Source: Aestuariivivens sediminicola (GTDB lineage: Bacteria; Bacteroidota; Bacteroidia; Flavobacteriales; Flavobacteriaceae). From it: a stretch of 64,000 nucleotides of DNA. The notes beneath the pieces were generated by a model that was given only the letters and a program-made list of their open reading frames with translations, had not been told where the DNA came from and made no database searches. The position numbers and the translations under genes were made by a program. Location of the stretch: NCBI RefSeq assembly GCF_022662015.1, contig NZ_JAKMCM010000001.1, positions 806,001-870,000 of the forward strand, written 5' to 3'. Position 1 is the first letter of the stretch, and every line of letters starts with the position of its first letter. Positions 8,284 to 17,543 of this stretch are shown piece after piece.

Positions 8284-10662
8284 TTATCTGTAAAATAATA
8301 CCGAGGTATATCTTTTCCTGGCTTTTTTTATGGGGCTGGTTAATATTAATAGTGCAGGCAATAGCAAGAAGTCTATGATCAAGGCTGCAATGATGATTAC
8401 CACCGTAATTCTTGCCATATAACTGTTTAGGGCGAATGAGGACGTCGACAGTACCGCAAATCCGGATAGCAATACTATGGTTGTAGTCACCAAGGCCTTG
8501 CCTACTGTCTGAAAAGCATATTCCACTGCGCGTTGGGGGCTGTGACCATATTCTCTTCTCGCCCTTAGGAATTTACTCATGAAGTGGACCGTATCATCTA
8601 CAATGATGCCGAGTGTCATTCCAAAAACGATAACCATTCCTGTATTGATCTGGGCCTTGTACAAGGCCCAGACCCCAAAACCAACCAGTACTGGGGCCAC
8701 GTTTGGCACTAAACTCAACAGGCCTAATTTAAAATTCCTCAAGGCCAGCATGAGCACCAAAGAAATTAATACGAGTGCTATGATGTTTCCGGTAAACATG
8801 CTATCCGCCTGCCTGAATCCGAGCTTAGAGAACATGAGCATCGGGCTCACCCCAATGGCATGCATGTATTCAGGTGTGTTGTTCCTTAACCAATCCTCGC
8901 CTCTTCTGGCAAATGCGATCATGCTGGGGCTGTCCAAATTTTTAACGGTAACAGTAACTCTGGTTTCGGATTTGTCCACATTAATCTGATTATTTAAATC
9001 CAATCCAAATGGTAAGGATAGTTCATATAAAAGCAGATACTGTGCGGCCTCTTCCCTTGAATCCGGAATCTTGTAAAAGGCGTCATCGTCACTATGCATC
9101 GATTTATTAATGCGTCGTGCCACTTCACTAAAAGCATTCACATGAATGACCTCAGGTTGCTCGTATAACCAATTCTCAAAATCGTTAAGCTTATTTAAAT
9201 ATTCCGGATTATTTATACCACCACTCTCACCACTGCCAATAGAATATTCCACATTATAAACCCCGGTTAAATTATCGCTTATATAATCGGTATCGGATCT
9301 GAATTGGACGGTTTTATCAAAGTAATTGATGAACTCGTCATTAAAACTGTTTTTAGTTGACAAGTATGTCAGCCCACCAATAATAGCCAAGGAAATCACA
9401 GCAACAGTAATGGGCTGTCTTATTACTAGACTTGATAACCCAAGGTACGAGTCGAAATTGAACCATGAAGTCCCACTGGCATCTCTCTTTTCAACCTTCT
9501 TAAAGGGTAGAATTGCCATAACTGCCGGTAATGCTGTTGTTGAGTACAGGAAGGCCATGGTCATACCAAAGGCCACTATGTTGCCTAAATCCCAAAATGG
9601 AGGAACATCGCCAAAATTCATGGTCAGGAAACCAATAACCGTTGTTAGACTGGTTATGAAAACCGGCATAAAATTTAAACGCATCGATTCAATTAAGGCA
9701 CCATACCTATCCATGCCATCCTTTCTTATTTTCTGGAGCATGGTAATTAAAATATGGATGCTATCGGCAACCGCCAAGGTTAGAATCATGGTAGGGAATA
9801 CCGATGACGGTGGTGTTAGTTTTATGCCCATTATCCCGACAAAACCTAATGTACTAACAATGGAAAACAGAACCACCAATAGCGTGGCAAGGGTGCTCTG
9901 AAAATTTCTTGTCAAAATAAAGGTCGTCAGAATAACAATGAGTAACATGATACCTGTCAGTGCCATATCCTTCATTGAAGCCTCAAAAAAAGCTGTGGTT
10001 AAAGGCACCATTCCCGATATATGAATCTGGAACTGTGGATGATTTTTCTGAAATTCAGAGGTCATTTTCCTGATGGAATTCATCACCTCAGGTACTTCCA
10101 GGGCACTATCTTCGCCAGGAAGATTAACTGTAATGTTGATGGCCGTTACACTACCCTCCGGATTTATAATCCTACTGACCAACATGGGCTCATTTAATGC
10201 AACATCCCTGATGGCCCCTATTTCGGAGTCTGTCTTATTAGCTGAATCGTATGACAAATCATCGACATACAGATCGTCATATTCGGCTCTTGTGTATTGA
10301 AAATTTGTAATTGCATCAACTCTCGAAGAATAGGGCGTGTTCCAGGCTTCCGTGGTCAATTCCTCAATAGCAGTTAAATTTTCTTTTGTAAATACATTTT
10401 TATTCTTTGGTGATAATACCAGAATGACATTATCGTCCTTCGTATACTTCTCCTGCAAGGCATCAAAGGCTTCTAATTCAGGATTGGATTTACTAAAAAA
10501 CACATGGTAATCCCCGTCAAATTTCATGACGCCTTGGAGACCTAAAACTGTGGTTAGCGCAACAGCTGATACAAAGACATACCATTTGTTTTTAATTACA
10601 AACCTTGCCCAGTTGATGGCAAATTGGTTGGCTGAGTTTTTTATTTTTTTAAATGCATTCAT
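8284..10662 (-). CDS. MMPL/RND-superfamily transporter
   Basis: The 792-residue protein has two repeats, each with one N-terminal helix, a large periplasmic loop and a bundle of about five helices. This is the 12-helix RND/MMPL plan of the shorter 'hydrophobe/hopanoid' type (about 800 residues). Recognisable segments are 'FPTMILTLAVADSIHILI' in the first half and 'VIVFGMTLGIIVDDTVHFM' in the second, with the acidic residues expected for proton relay in the helix-4 region. The ATG at 10662 is chosen over the upstream in-frame GTG at 10668. With this start, two bases lie between the DUF2461 stop and the ATG. The likely role is proton-driven export of a lipid or hydrophobic molecule with the two downstream genes. 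Confidence 0.92.
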   Translation of the reverse strand: MNAFKKIKNSANQFAINWARFVIKNKWYVFVSAVALTTVLGLQGVMKFDGDYHVFFSKSNPELEAFDALQEKYTKDDNVILVLSPKNKNVFTKENLTAIEELTTEAWNTPYSSRVDAITNFQYTRAEYDDLYVDDLSYDSANKTDSEIGAIRDVALNEPMLVSRIINPEGSVTAINITVNLPGEDSALEVPEVMNSIRKMTSEFQKNHPQFQIHISGMVPLTTAFFEASMKDMALTGIMLLIVILTTFILTRNFQSTLATLLVVLFSIVSTLGFVGIMGIKLTPPSSVFPTMILTLAVADSIHILITMLQKIRKDGMDRYGALIESMRLNFMPVFITSLTTVIGFLTMNFGDVPPFWDLGNIVAFGMTMAFLYSTTALPAVMAILPFKKVEKRDASGTSWFNFDSYLGLSSLVIRQPITVAVISLAIIGGLTYLSTKNSFNDEFINYFDKTVQFRSDTDYISDNLTGVYNVEYSIGSGESGGINNPEYLNKLNDFENWLYEQPEVIHVNAFSEVARRINKSMHSDDDAFYKIPDSREEAAQYLLLYELSLPFGLDLNNQINVDKSETRVTVTVKNLDSPSMIAFARRGEDWLRNNTPEYMHAIGVSPMLMFSKLGFRQADSMFTGNIIALVLISLVLMLALRNFKLGLLSLVPNVAPVLVGFGVWALYKAQINTGMVIVFGMTLGIIVDDTVHFMSKFLRARREYGHSPQRAVEYAFQTVGKALVTTTIVLLSGFAVLSTSSFALNSYMARITVVIIIAALIIDFLLLPALLILTSPIKKARKRYTSVLFYR

Positions 10663-10664
10663 AA

Positions 10665-11273
10665 TCACTTATTTAATATTGTTTTAAAAGTATCTATTAC
10701 CGGTTTTGACATCCGCCAGTACGTTAGAAATAGTTGGTCTAATCCGACGTTGTCAATAATGTGAACCGGTATTAAGGTTTGAAATGTCAAACTGTTATGA
10801 GTTCGAATCAGCGCTCCAAATGTGCTTTTAAATCGGGGACGCTCCGTAAGGACATACACCTTATACAGGTGACATTCAATCTGTTTAATTTGAGCCGGAC
10901 CAAGCTTGAAACATCCCAGGGCTATTTTGATGTATCTGGATCCCATCTCCAGATAAAAACCGGGTTCATCTCTCCGCTTTCTTCCTTTTGAACTAATCAA
11001 TGCTGACTTAAACAATTTGTAGGGTTCGCCATGCCTATTGAATCGCATGTCCTTTTGAATCCTGAACACGGCATCACTAACCTCGATATCGATGGATGGA
11101 TCTTCAAATTTTACGGCTTTTAGCATGTCCTCTACAAAGCGATTAAATGGCTCATTCACATCGTGTTTGTAAATGGATTTATTTTTTATGAACCATTCTC
11201 GATTGTTATTGCGTTCAAGTGCTTCAAAGAAGGCTATATAGTCTCTTGTAAAGTATTTTGTTTCGGTTTCCAT
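10665..11273 (-). CDS. DUF2461 family protein (shortened C-terminal part)
   Basis: The start is taken at METETKYF, giving 202 residues; the open frame runs further upstream into the acyl-CoA dehydrogenase region. DUF2461 motifs are clear: 'FEALERNNNREWFIKNKSIY', 'VFRIQKDMRFNRHGEPYK' and 'EPGFYLEM'. In the C-terminal third, the 'DHP..E.LK.K.F' stretch that I expect in this family is not recognisable and the protein is somewhat short. It may be divergent or carry an internal loss. The family has no firmly established function. It is placed tightly before the transporter gene in the same transcription unit. Confidence 0.82.
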   Translation of the reverse strand: METETKYFTRDYIAFFEALERNNNREWFIKNKSIYKHDVNEPFNRFVEDMLKAVKFEDPSIDIEVSDAVFRIQKDMRFNRHGEPYKLFKSALISSKGRKRRDEPGFYLEMGSRYIKIALGCFKLGPAQIKQIECHLYKVYVLTERPRFKSTFGALIRTHNSLTFQTLIPVHIIDNVGLDQLFLTYWRMSKPVIDTFKTILNK

Positions 11274-11295
11274 TTTTATGATTTTAAATATTCTT

Positions 11296-12417
11296 TTAAT
11301 TTCCCAGCAATTGGTGACCGGTAAAATCATATTGCTCCCATTTTGGTAAAGGATGAAAATGTCCCGCCTGCACATCTCTGAACATTCTTTCAATAGCATG
11401 GGACTTAAAAAAACTTTGTCCTCCGATCATATCCATGCATTGGTTCAGGGTCGATATACAGGCCTCCGTTACATTCGTTTTTAAGCTCAAAATATCGGTG
11501 GTCCTTTTATTGTTGGGACTGAAATGGAGATCCTGAGCCTGTTCTACCATATATTGCCATTGCGTCCAGGCCATTATGAGTGCGTTATACGCTTTCCCTA
11601 CGATATAGTTTAGGTGCTTCTGATTTCTTGGATAATTTTTACTAATACCAATAGCATCATGAAAAGCTCCCTCCGCAATACCAACATATGCCGACATGAT
11701 AAGTGGCATGGCCACAGGTATCACGACATTCCAAACACCATGATATACGCCCTGAGGCCTTTGTAACGAAATGGCCGAATCCGGAATGAATACTTTATCG
11801 AAAACTAGGGTTTGTGATCCCGTAGATCGCATTCCCATAACATCCCAATCATTTAGAATAGTTACCCCAACTGAGTTTGTTGGCACACCAAAGTGATATA
11901 CCAAATCACCCTTTTTGTCATCCCTGTAAATACCACTTGTGATCACCAGATCACCTGCAACGGACTGACTGGCAAAATGCTTCTTCGCTGTAAACAGATA
12001 ACCCCCTTGGGTCTTTTTTAAATTCCCATTGGAGTTGAGCCAATCCCTCGCCCCAGTGCTTACGAGCACGAGTTCGTGTTGAGATACATTTTTCAGTAAA
12101 ACCACATTAGATCCATCCTTATGGTATTTCCAAACACTGGCTGCAATTAAGTGTTGGTGCATGGACAATGCCAATGCCGTAGAACCACAAGATTTGCCAA
12201 TAACCTTAATGCATTCGCACATATCCTTGTAGCTTACACCCTGCCCTCCTAATGATTTGGGTATTAATGCAGAAAAATAACGATGCTTTTTTAAGACCTC
12301 GTAATTGTCGAAAACAAACCCTCCATTGTCGTCATTCGATTTTGCATTTTCCTTAAATACGGTTGCTAAAGACTCCGTCAATGCAGCCCATGAAATATCT
12401 ATTTTTTCCTTAAGCAT
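11296..12417 (-). CDS. Acyl-CoA dehydrogenase family flavoprotein
   Basis: The start is at MLKEKIDISW (ATG at 12417), giving 373 residues. The acyl-CoA dehydrogenase fold is shown by 'IPKSLGGQGVSYKDMCECI', 'GSTALALSMHQHLIAA', 'WLNSNGNLKKTQGGYLFTAKKHFASQS', 'DWDVMGMRSTGSQTLVFDKVFIP' and, near the end, 'DMIGGQSFFKSHAIERMFRDVQAGHFHP'. Family members oxidise acyl-CoA esters, or act as FAD/FMN-dependent hydroxylases of the same fold. The 'KHFASQS' and 'HPLP' variants are compatible with the monooxygenase-like branch as well, so the substrate is open. It heads the block containing the DUF2461, MMPL, LolA-like and barrel genes and lies next to an AraC regulator. Confidence 0.88.
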   Translation of the reverse strand: MLKEKIDISWAALTESLATVFKENAKSNDDNGGFVFDNYEVLKKHRYFSALIPKSLGGQGVSYKDMCECIKVIGKSCGSTALALSMHQHLIAASVWKYHKDGSNVVLLKNVSQHELVLVSTGARDWLNSNGNLKKTQGGYLFTAKKHFASQSVAGDLVITSGIYRDDKKGDLVYHFGVPTNSVGVTILNDWDVMGMRSTGSQTLVFDKVFIPDSAISLQRPQGVYHGVWNVVIPVAMPLIMSAYVGIAEGAFHDAIGISKNYPRNQKHLNYIVGKAYNALIMAWTQWQYMVEQAQDLHFSPNNKRTTDILSLKTNVTEACISTLNQCMDMIGGQSFFKSHAIERMFRDVQAGHFHPLPKWEQYDFTGHQLLGN

Positions 12418-12531
12418 GATTAAACTGTTTATTAGTTTGAATGCAAAGGAATAGAACAAACAGGGTTTGGATTATTCAGAAAAGTCCAATGTTTTGACTG
12501 AGAGGTCCAAGGTCTTATTATGAGTGTTATT

Positions 12532-13395
12532 CTAGTCTATTTTTCGGTAGGATGAAGGTGTTTTACCGTATTTTGATTTAAACGCCCTGCTGAAATGGGC
12601 ACCACTTTCAAACCCACAATCATATGCTATTTGAGAAATGGTATCTGAATTATATTTGATGAGCTCGGCCGCTTTCTTCAACCGCCGCTCTATAATCCAT
12701 TTTCCGGGACTGGAATTGTAATGATTTTTAAAATCCCGTTTAAAACTCGACTTGCTTCTATGGCAAAGCTTTGCGAATTGCTCCAAACTCAAATTGTAAT
12801 GAAAATTGGACTCCATAATATTAGGTAATGAAGGAAGATCATTGAGGGTGGTATTCTTTAAATACGAAGCGATCTTATAATTATCCTTGCTGTTGGCCAG
12901 GCTTAACAAAAGTTCTTTGGCCTTTAACTGAAGTAAGCTGTTAAGTGGTTTGTTGGTATCATAAAAATACCCCAGTAAAGATTGAAAAAAAGATTTAAAT
13001 TCAATAGTAATATTAATTCGGTCAATGATAAAAGTATCAGCTCCTTCAACATTTTTGATAGGAATATTTTTTATTTCATTTTTTAGACTGGACTTAATAA
13101 CGTCATCAGAAAAGAATATGCCCAGCATACAAAAATCTTCCTTAAAATTTTGCTTGATAATGGAGGCGCCTTTTTTTACATATATAGCTTCACCCTTCTT
13201 TACACGCCATTGCCGGGTATTTGAACTCCATGTTTTTTCACCACTCAATATATATATAATATAATCGTATTGCGACCATATCTTCACGGTGTCTTGTTCC
13301 AGAGGACATTTATACTCAACAAATAAAATGTTACCAACTTCAAATTTATTGAAGACGATATCACCCTTCATGGTTTCATAAAAGTCATATACCAT
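12532..13395 (-). CDS. AraC-family transcriptional regulator
   Basis: The 287-residue protein has an N-terminal cupin-like sensor half (residues 1-165) and a C-terminal AraC DNA-binding domain with two helix-turn-helix units. The second unit is the canonical 'ISQIAYDCGFESGAHFSRAFKSKYGKTPSSYRK'-type signature near residues 250-285. It lies upstream of the acyl-CoA dehydrogenase block in the same orientation and is divergent from the PQQ dehydrogenase gene. It is a good candidate regulator of one or both. The effector is unknown. Confidence 0.9.
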   Translation of the reverse strand: MVYDFYETMKGDIVFNKFEVGNILFVEYKCPLEQDTVKIWSQYDYIIYILSGEKTWSSNTRQWRVKKGEAIYVKKGASIIKQNFKEDFCMLGIFFSDDVIKSSLKNEIKNIPIKNVEGADTFIIDRINITIEFKSFFQSLLGYFYDTNKPLNSLLQLKAKELLLSLANSKDNYKIASYLKNTTLNDLPSLPNIMESNFHYNLSLEQFAKLCHRSKSSFKRDFKNHYNSSPGKWIIERRLKKAAELIKYNSDTISQIAYDCGFESGAHFSRAFKSKYGKTPSSYRKID

Positions 13396-13568
13396 AAATA
13401 TTTGTTTCTGGTCGTTTCAAAAATAATTATTTTATAAAAAAGTATTTAAAAATTCATTACATTTAATATGTCCTATGGCGCACAAATCACTTCGCCTTTA
13501 ATGCTTATAGGGTCAAAGAAACTTCCCCGTCTCTGCATGTATTGAATTTACGATTTAAATAATATGAC

Positions 13569-15749
13569 ATGTGTGCATCACCTGTAACCTCAAGGATCCG
13601 TGTAAAAAAGAGACCCTGTTATATCCTATTGCTGAATGTATTAATCCCCCTGTTTTTTTTAACCTGTCTATGTCTTCAGTGTACTCAGATTGCTAAGCCG
13701 GGCTCCGAAGCGCATATTCGTAGAATCACTTCGCAAATTACAGACGAATATTTGATGAATGCCGATCTTTTTCCTGAAAATTGGGTGACCTATGGTGGGA
13801 ATTATGCCGAAGATCGATATAGTATACTGACTCAAATAAACAAAGACAATGTCAATCAATTACAACTCAAATGGGCACTTAATCTGGGCACCAAAAGAGG
13901 CATTGAGGCCACCCCGCTTGTTGCCGATGGTATTATGTTCTTAACAAGTACATGGAGTAAAGTCCATGCCATAGACACCAGGACAGGAACACTCATTTGG
14001 ACTTTCGATCCCGAGGTCCCAAAATACTATGGAGAGAAATTATGCTGTGATGTTGTTAACCGCGGCCTTGCCTTATACAAAGGTCGGGTTTATTTTGGCA
14101 CCTTGGATGGGAGATTGATAGCACTCGATGCCGCAACCGGTAAAAAGCAATGGGAGGTCATAACCGTCGATCAAAGTAAGTACTACAGTATCACCGGAGC
14201 ACCAAGGATTGTAAAGGGTCAGGTTATTATAGGTAATGGCGGGGCCGAATTTGGTGTTCGCGGTTACATCACGGCCTACGATGCCATGACAGGAGAGCAA
14301 CGTTGGCGATTTTATACGGTTCCCGGCGACCCATTGCAGCCTTTTGAGTCGGATGCACTAAAGATGGCGGCAAAAACATGGTCGGGTGAATGGTGGAAAT
14401 ACGGTGGTGGCGGTACGGCCTGGGATGCCCTGGTTTTTGATCCAGATTTAAATATGTTATATGTGGGTACAGGTAACGGTTCACCATGGAACCGACTGTA
14501 CAGAAGTGATGGTAAAGGCGATAACCTGTTCTTATCCTCTATTCTTGCTATCAATCCTGATGACGGCACTTTGATCTGGCACTATCAAACCACACCCGGT
14601 GACCATTGGGATTATACCGCCACACAACCTATCATCCTGGCTGATATCGAACTGAATGGTGAAATGAGACATGTTCTGATGCAAGCGCCTAAAAATGGAT
14701 TTTTCTACGTTCTGGATCGTACCAACGGTACATTCATTTCCGGTGAAAAATATACCTATATCAATTGGGCAGAAGCCATTGATAAGACCACAGGAAGACC
14801 CATAGAAATGCCTTTCAGCAGATACAAAAAAGAAAATGCCGTTATTTCTCCGGGTCCAAATGGTGGACACAATTGGCACCCAATGGCCTACAACCATAAG
14901 ACCAAACTTGTTTATATTCCTGTACAATTGAATGCGTTTACCTATGGAAATACCAAAGATTGGAAGCCGGTTAAAAAGGGGTCCAATCTTGGTTCCATAC
15001 CGCTGAATGATCTGCCTACCCGGTTGGATGAAACAGCTCCTGACAACATGAATGAAGGGGTATTATTGGCATGGGACCCCATAAAGCAAACCTCTGTATG
15101 GGAAATTAACCATCGCGCCTTTTCTGTAAATAGCGGGGTGATGACCACGGCTGGAGATCTGGTCTTTCAGGGAACGGCAGATGGTAAATTCAGAGCCTAT
15201 GACGCCCATAACGGCACTGTGCTTTGGGAGTACAATCTAACCACCGGTGTGGTGGCCCCTCCTGTTACCTATTTGGTGGATGGTAAACAGTTTATATCAA
15301 TAGCTGTTGGTTGGGGTGGTGGTATTCCTTCCCTTTGGCAGAAGGCCACATCGCAAATCAATCCCGGAACCGTATTCACGTTCGAACTGGGCACCGATAG
15401 CTCAAGGACCTATGGGGGATTCGAAAAATTCAAACCTTTAGAGCTTATATCTATAGACATTACTGCTACGCAAAATGAATTGGATATGGGTGGTGAACTT
15501 TACGAAAGATACTGTTTGATATGTCATGGAGAAGTGGGAATGACCGGTGGTTCCATACCCAATTTAGCCTATTCGAATGAGACGACTTTCAACATGATAA
15601 AAGATATAGTTCTTGGTGGTATTTACTTGGACAAAGGCATGCCCAATTTATCGGACAGATTGCGGGAAGCGGAGCTTGAGCTTATAAAAAAATACATTCT
15701 AAATACGGCTAAAGAACTGAGTATGGATTTGATAAAATCGTCTGAATAA
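13569..15749 (+). CDS. PQQ-dependent alcohol dehydrogenase with C-terminal cytochrome c domain (quinohaemoprotein)
   Basis: The 726-residue protein has a hydrophobic N-terminal signal or anchor and an eight-bladed PQQ propeller with repeated 'A.DA.TG...W' motifs (AIDTRTGTLIW, ALDAATGKKQW, AYDAMTGEQRW, AYDAHNGTVLW). The adjacent cysteines in 'KLCCDVVNRG' match the vicinal disulfide above PQQ. A haem c motif CLICH lies near residue 652, with a distal Met in 'KGMPNL'. Quinohaemoprotein alcohol dehydrogenases oxidise alcohols in the periplasm and pass electrons through the haem. No PQQ synthesis genes are seen in the window. The gene is divergent from the AraC regulator, which suggests alcohol- or aldehyde-responsive control. 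Confidence 0.93.
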   Translation: MCASPVTSRIRVKKRPCYILLLNVLIPLFFLTCLCLQCTQIAKPGSEAHIRRITSQITDEYLMNADLFPENWVTYGGNYAEDRYSILTQINKDNVNQLQLKWALNLGTKRGIEATPLVADGIMFLTSTWSKVHAIDTRTGTLIWTFDPEVPKYYGEKLCCDVVNRGLALYKGRVYFGTLDGRLIALDAATGKKQWEVITVDQSKYYSITGAPRIVKGQVIIGNGGAEFGVRGYITAYDAMTGEQRWRFYTVPGDPLQPFESDALKMAAKTWSGEWWKYGGGGTAWDALVFDPDLNMLYVGTGNGSPWNRLYRSDGKGDNLFLSSILAINPDDGTLIWHYQTTPGDHWDYTATQPIILADIELNGEMRHVLMQAPKNGFFYVLDRTNGTFISGEKYTYINWAEAIDKTTGRPIEMPFSRYKKENAVISPGPNGGHNWHPMAYNHKTKLVYIPVQLNAFTYGNTKDWKPVKKGSNLGSIPLNDLPTRLDETAPDNMNEGVLLAWDPIKQTSVWEINHRAFSVNSGVMTTAGDLVFQGTADGKFRAYDAHNGTVLWEYNLTTGVVAPPVTYLVDGKQFISIAVGWGGGIPSLWQKATSQINPGTVFTFELGTDSSRTYGGFEKFKPLELISIDITATQNELDMGGELYERYCLICHGEVGMTGGSIPNLAYSNETTFNMIKDIVLGGIYLDKGMPNLSDRLREAELELIKKYILNTAKELSMDLIKSSE

Positions 15750-15899
15750 GCATTTAAATTATGATGTTTACTTCAAAGTAAGCTACACTCAAAAAATCAA
15801 CCTTATAGAGAATGAACTCTCGAGACGTAACAACCAATTGTTTCAAGCCTGTTGTATGGATATTTCTTTGTAGATTTAGAATATCAATGTTTTCATATT

Positions 15900-16646
15900 A
15901 TGGGATATATAAAGTTGTTCCTGCAATTATTCTGTTGTTCTATGATCCTTTTTGCCGAGCCTCAAAATCAGGAACCTTTTGTGGAGGAAATATCATTATC
16001 ATCCGAAGAAATATCTAAGCCAGAACCAATAAAGCTGTATCTCGCATCCAATGCGGTAGCTGTAATGGATGATATTATCCCATTACTCCCATTTGTACCG
16101 AATGGACGCCAGGTATGTTACATTACAACTGCCGGGTATAATGCACCCTGGATTCAGGATAATATTAAAAAGATTGAAGCCGAAGGCTTTCAAGTTAGAC
16201 CTGTAGATTTGGCAGTACTCTCACCTAAGGACCTTGATGCCATTTTTGAAGGTTGTGATATCATTTGGGTTGGAGGTGGAAATACCTTCTATTTACTGCA
16301 GGAAGTTCGACGCTCCGGATTTGATGCCTTTTTAAAACAGAAAATAGCTTCAGGTATCCCTTATGTGGGAACGAGTGCAGGTTCCATTATACTTGGCCCA
16401 CATATCGAATTGGTAAAATTCGCTGATGATCAAATGGAAGCTCCAGATTTAACATCCTACGAGGGGCTCGACGTATTTCCACTGGTCCCTTTAGCCCATA
16501 TTGATAATCCCGAATTTAAAGGATTTTACAAAGATATTCTCTTGTTTGCCCTCGAGCATGATATCCCATTTGTCTCCCTAAAAGAACAGCAATTTATTTT
16601 TGTAGAGGGTGACAACTGGAAGATTGTTAATTCGCAAAAACGCTAA
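15900..16646 (+). CDS. Peptidase E-like (S51 family) protein with signal peptide
   Basis: The start is taken at the ATG at 15900 (MGYIKLFLQLFCCSMILFA) rather than an upstream TTG. The product is 248 residues with an exported N-terminus. The body matches the type 1 glutamine amidotransferase-like/peptidase E fold: 'CDIIWVGGGNTFYLLQEV' and the nucleophile elbow 'GTSAGSIILG' (Ser in G-T-S-A-G). Peptidase E cleaves Asp-X dipeptides and is normally cytoplasmic, so a secreted version is unusual. A different peptide or amide substrate is possible. It lies 14 bases before the methyltransferase gene. Confidence 0.82.
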   Translation: MGYIKLFLQLFCCSMILFAEPQNQEPFVEEISLSSEEISKPEPIKLYLASNAVAVMDDIIPLLPFVPNGRQVCYITTAGYNAPWIQDNIKKIEAEGFQVRPVDLAVLSPKDLDAIFEGCDIIWVGGGNTFYLLQEVRRSGFDAFLKQKIASGIPYVGTSAGSIILGPHIELVKFADDQMEAPDLTSYEGLDVFPLVPLAHIDNPEFKGFYKDILLFALEHDIPFVSLKEQQFIFVEGDNWKIVNSQKR

Positions 16647-16660
16647 GTTAATTTCAAAAC

Positions 16661-17278
16661 ATGGGCATCTATAACACATATGTACTTCCGCGATTGGTGG
16701 ATTGGGCATGCCGCCAGAAGCCCGCACAAAAACAAAGAGAAAAAATAATACCTTTGGCTCATGGCAAAGTCCTGGAGATTGGCATCGGGTCGGGATTAAA
16801 CTTACCCTTTTATAACCAAAATAATATTAATCATCTAACGGCTATTGATCCTTCTCCCGACATCTGGAATCAGAATACCATTGACACCAAAAAATTACCT
16901 TTTGATTTTGACTTTATATGTGCTTCTACCAATGCTATTCCGGCGTATAACAACAGTATGGATTGTGTCGTCATGACCTATACCCTGTGTTCCATTACCA
17001 ATGTTTCTAAAGCCTTTGAAGAAATTAGAAGGGTTCTTAAACCCAGTGGAGTATTTCTTTTCTGCGAGCATGGGAAGGCCCCTGATCCCGCCGTCCGGAA
17101 GTGGCAAAATATAATCAATCCCATATGGAAGCGATTGGGTGGCGGCTGCACCCTTAATAAGGATATACCGGCTATAATTAAGAGCAACGGACTTAAATTA
17201 AGTAAAATGGATACCATGTATATCCCGGGTTGGAAACCGGCAAGTTTTAATTATTGGGGTCAAGCTGAAATGTATTAA
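16661..17278 (+). CDS. Class I SAM-dependent methyltransferase
   Basis: The 205-residue protein shows the Rossmann methyltransferase motifs: motif I 'GKVLEIGIGSGLNLPFY', the acidic loop 'LTAIDPSPDIW', 'MDCVVMTYTLCSI' and 'RRVLKPSGVFLFCEHG'. This matches the UbiE/METTL7-like small methyltransferase group. It is soluble, without a signal peptide. The substrate is not evident. It appears to be in one unit with the peptidase E-like gene. The C-terminal 'YIPGWKPASFNYWGQAEM' is typical of the METTL7-like subgroup. Confidence 0.9.
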   Translation: MGIYNTYVLPRLVDWACRQKPAQKQREKIIPLAHGKVLEIGIGSGLNLPFYNQNNINHLTAIDPSPDIWNQNTIDTKKLPFDFDFICASTNAIPAYNNSMDCVVMTYTLCSITNVSKAFEEIRRVLKPSGVFLFCEHGKAPDPAVRKWQNIINPIWKRLGGGCTLNKDIPAIIKSNGLKLSKMDTMYIPGWKPASFNYWGQAEMY

Positions 17279-17543
17279 TACTATTTGAAATTGCAGTACA
17301 ATTCATTGAACTGTCATCTGATAATCTGATAATTTTGTCAAAAATTGACAGGACAGCAACAAAAAATGCACCTAAATGCTTTAACGAAACGAAATTAAAA
17401 TTATCTTTAGTCTATTAGGGCTATTTTATTTATAACAGAACCTTACCTGTTCCAGATCCAACCACATGCAAATGATCTAATTATAGGATCTATCATTTTG
17501 CCAATTATGGACCAACCAAGATTTTTTAAGTAAACTAATTATC
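17279..17543. other. Intergenic region with no recognised feature
   Basis: 265 AT-rich bases before the fatty acid hydroxylase gene. It presumably contains that gene's promoter. No coding potential or convincing palindrome was seen. Confidence 0.4.

Noticed and set aside
8579-9901. Long plus-strand frames inside the MMPL transporter gene
   Set aside because: They are antisense to a clearly assigned transporter gene and show no domain features.
11274-11399. 42-residue N-terminal extension of the DUF2461 protein
   Set aside because: It overlaps the acyl-CoA dehydrogenase gene in another frame and precedes the family's normal start; METETKYF fits better.
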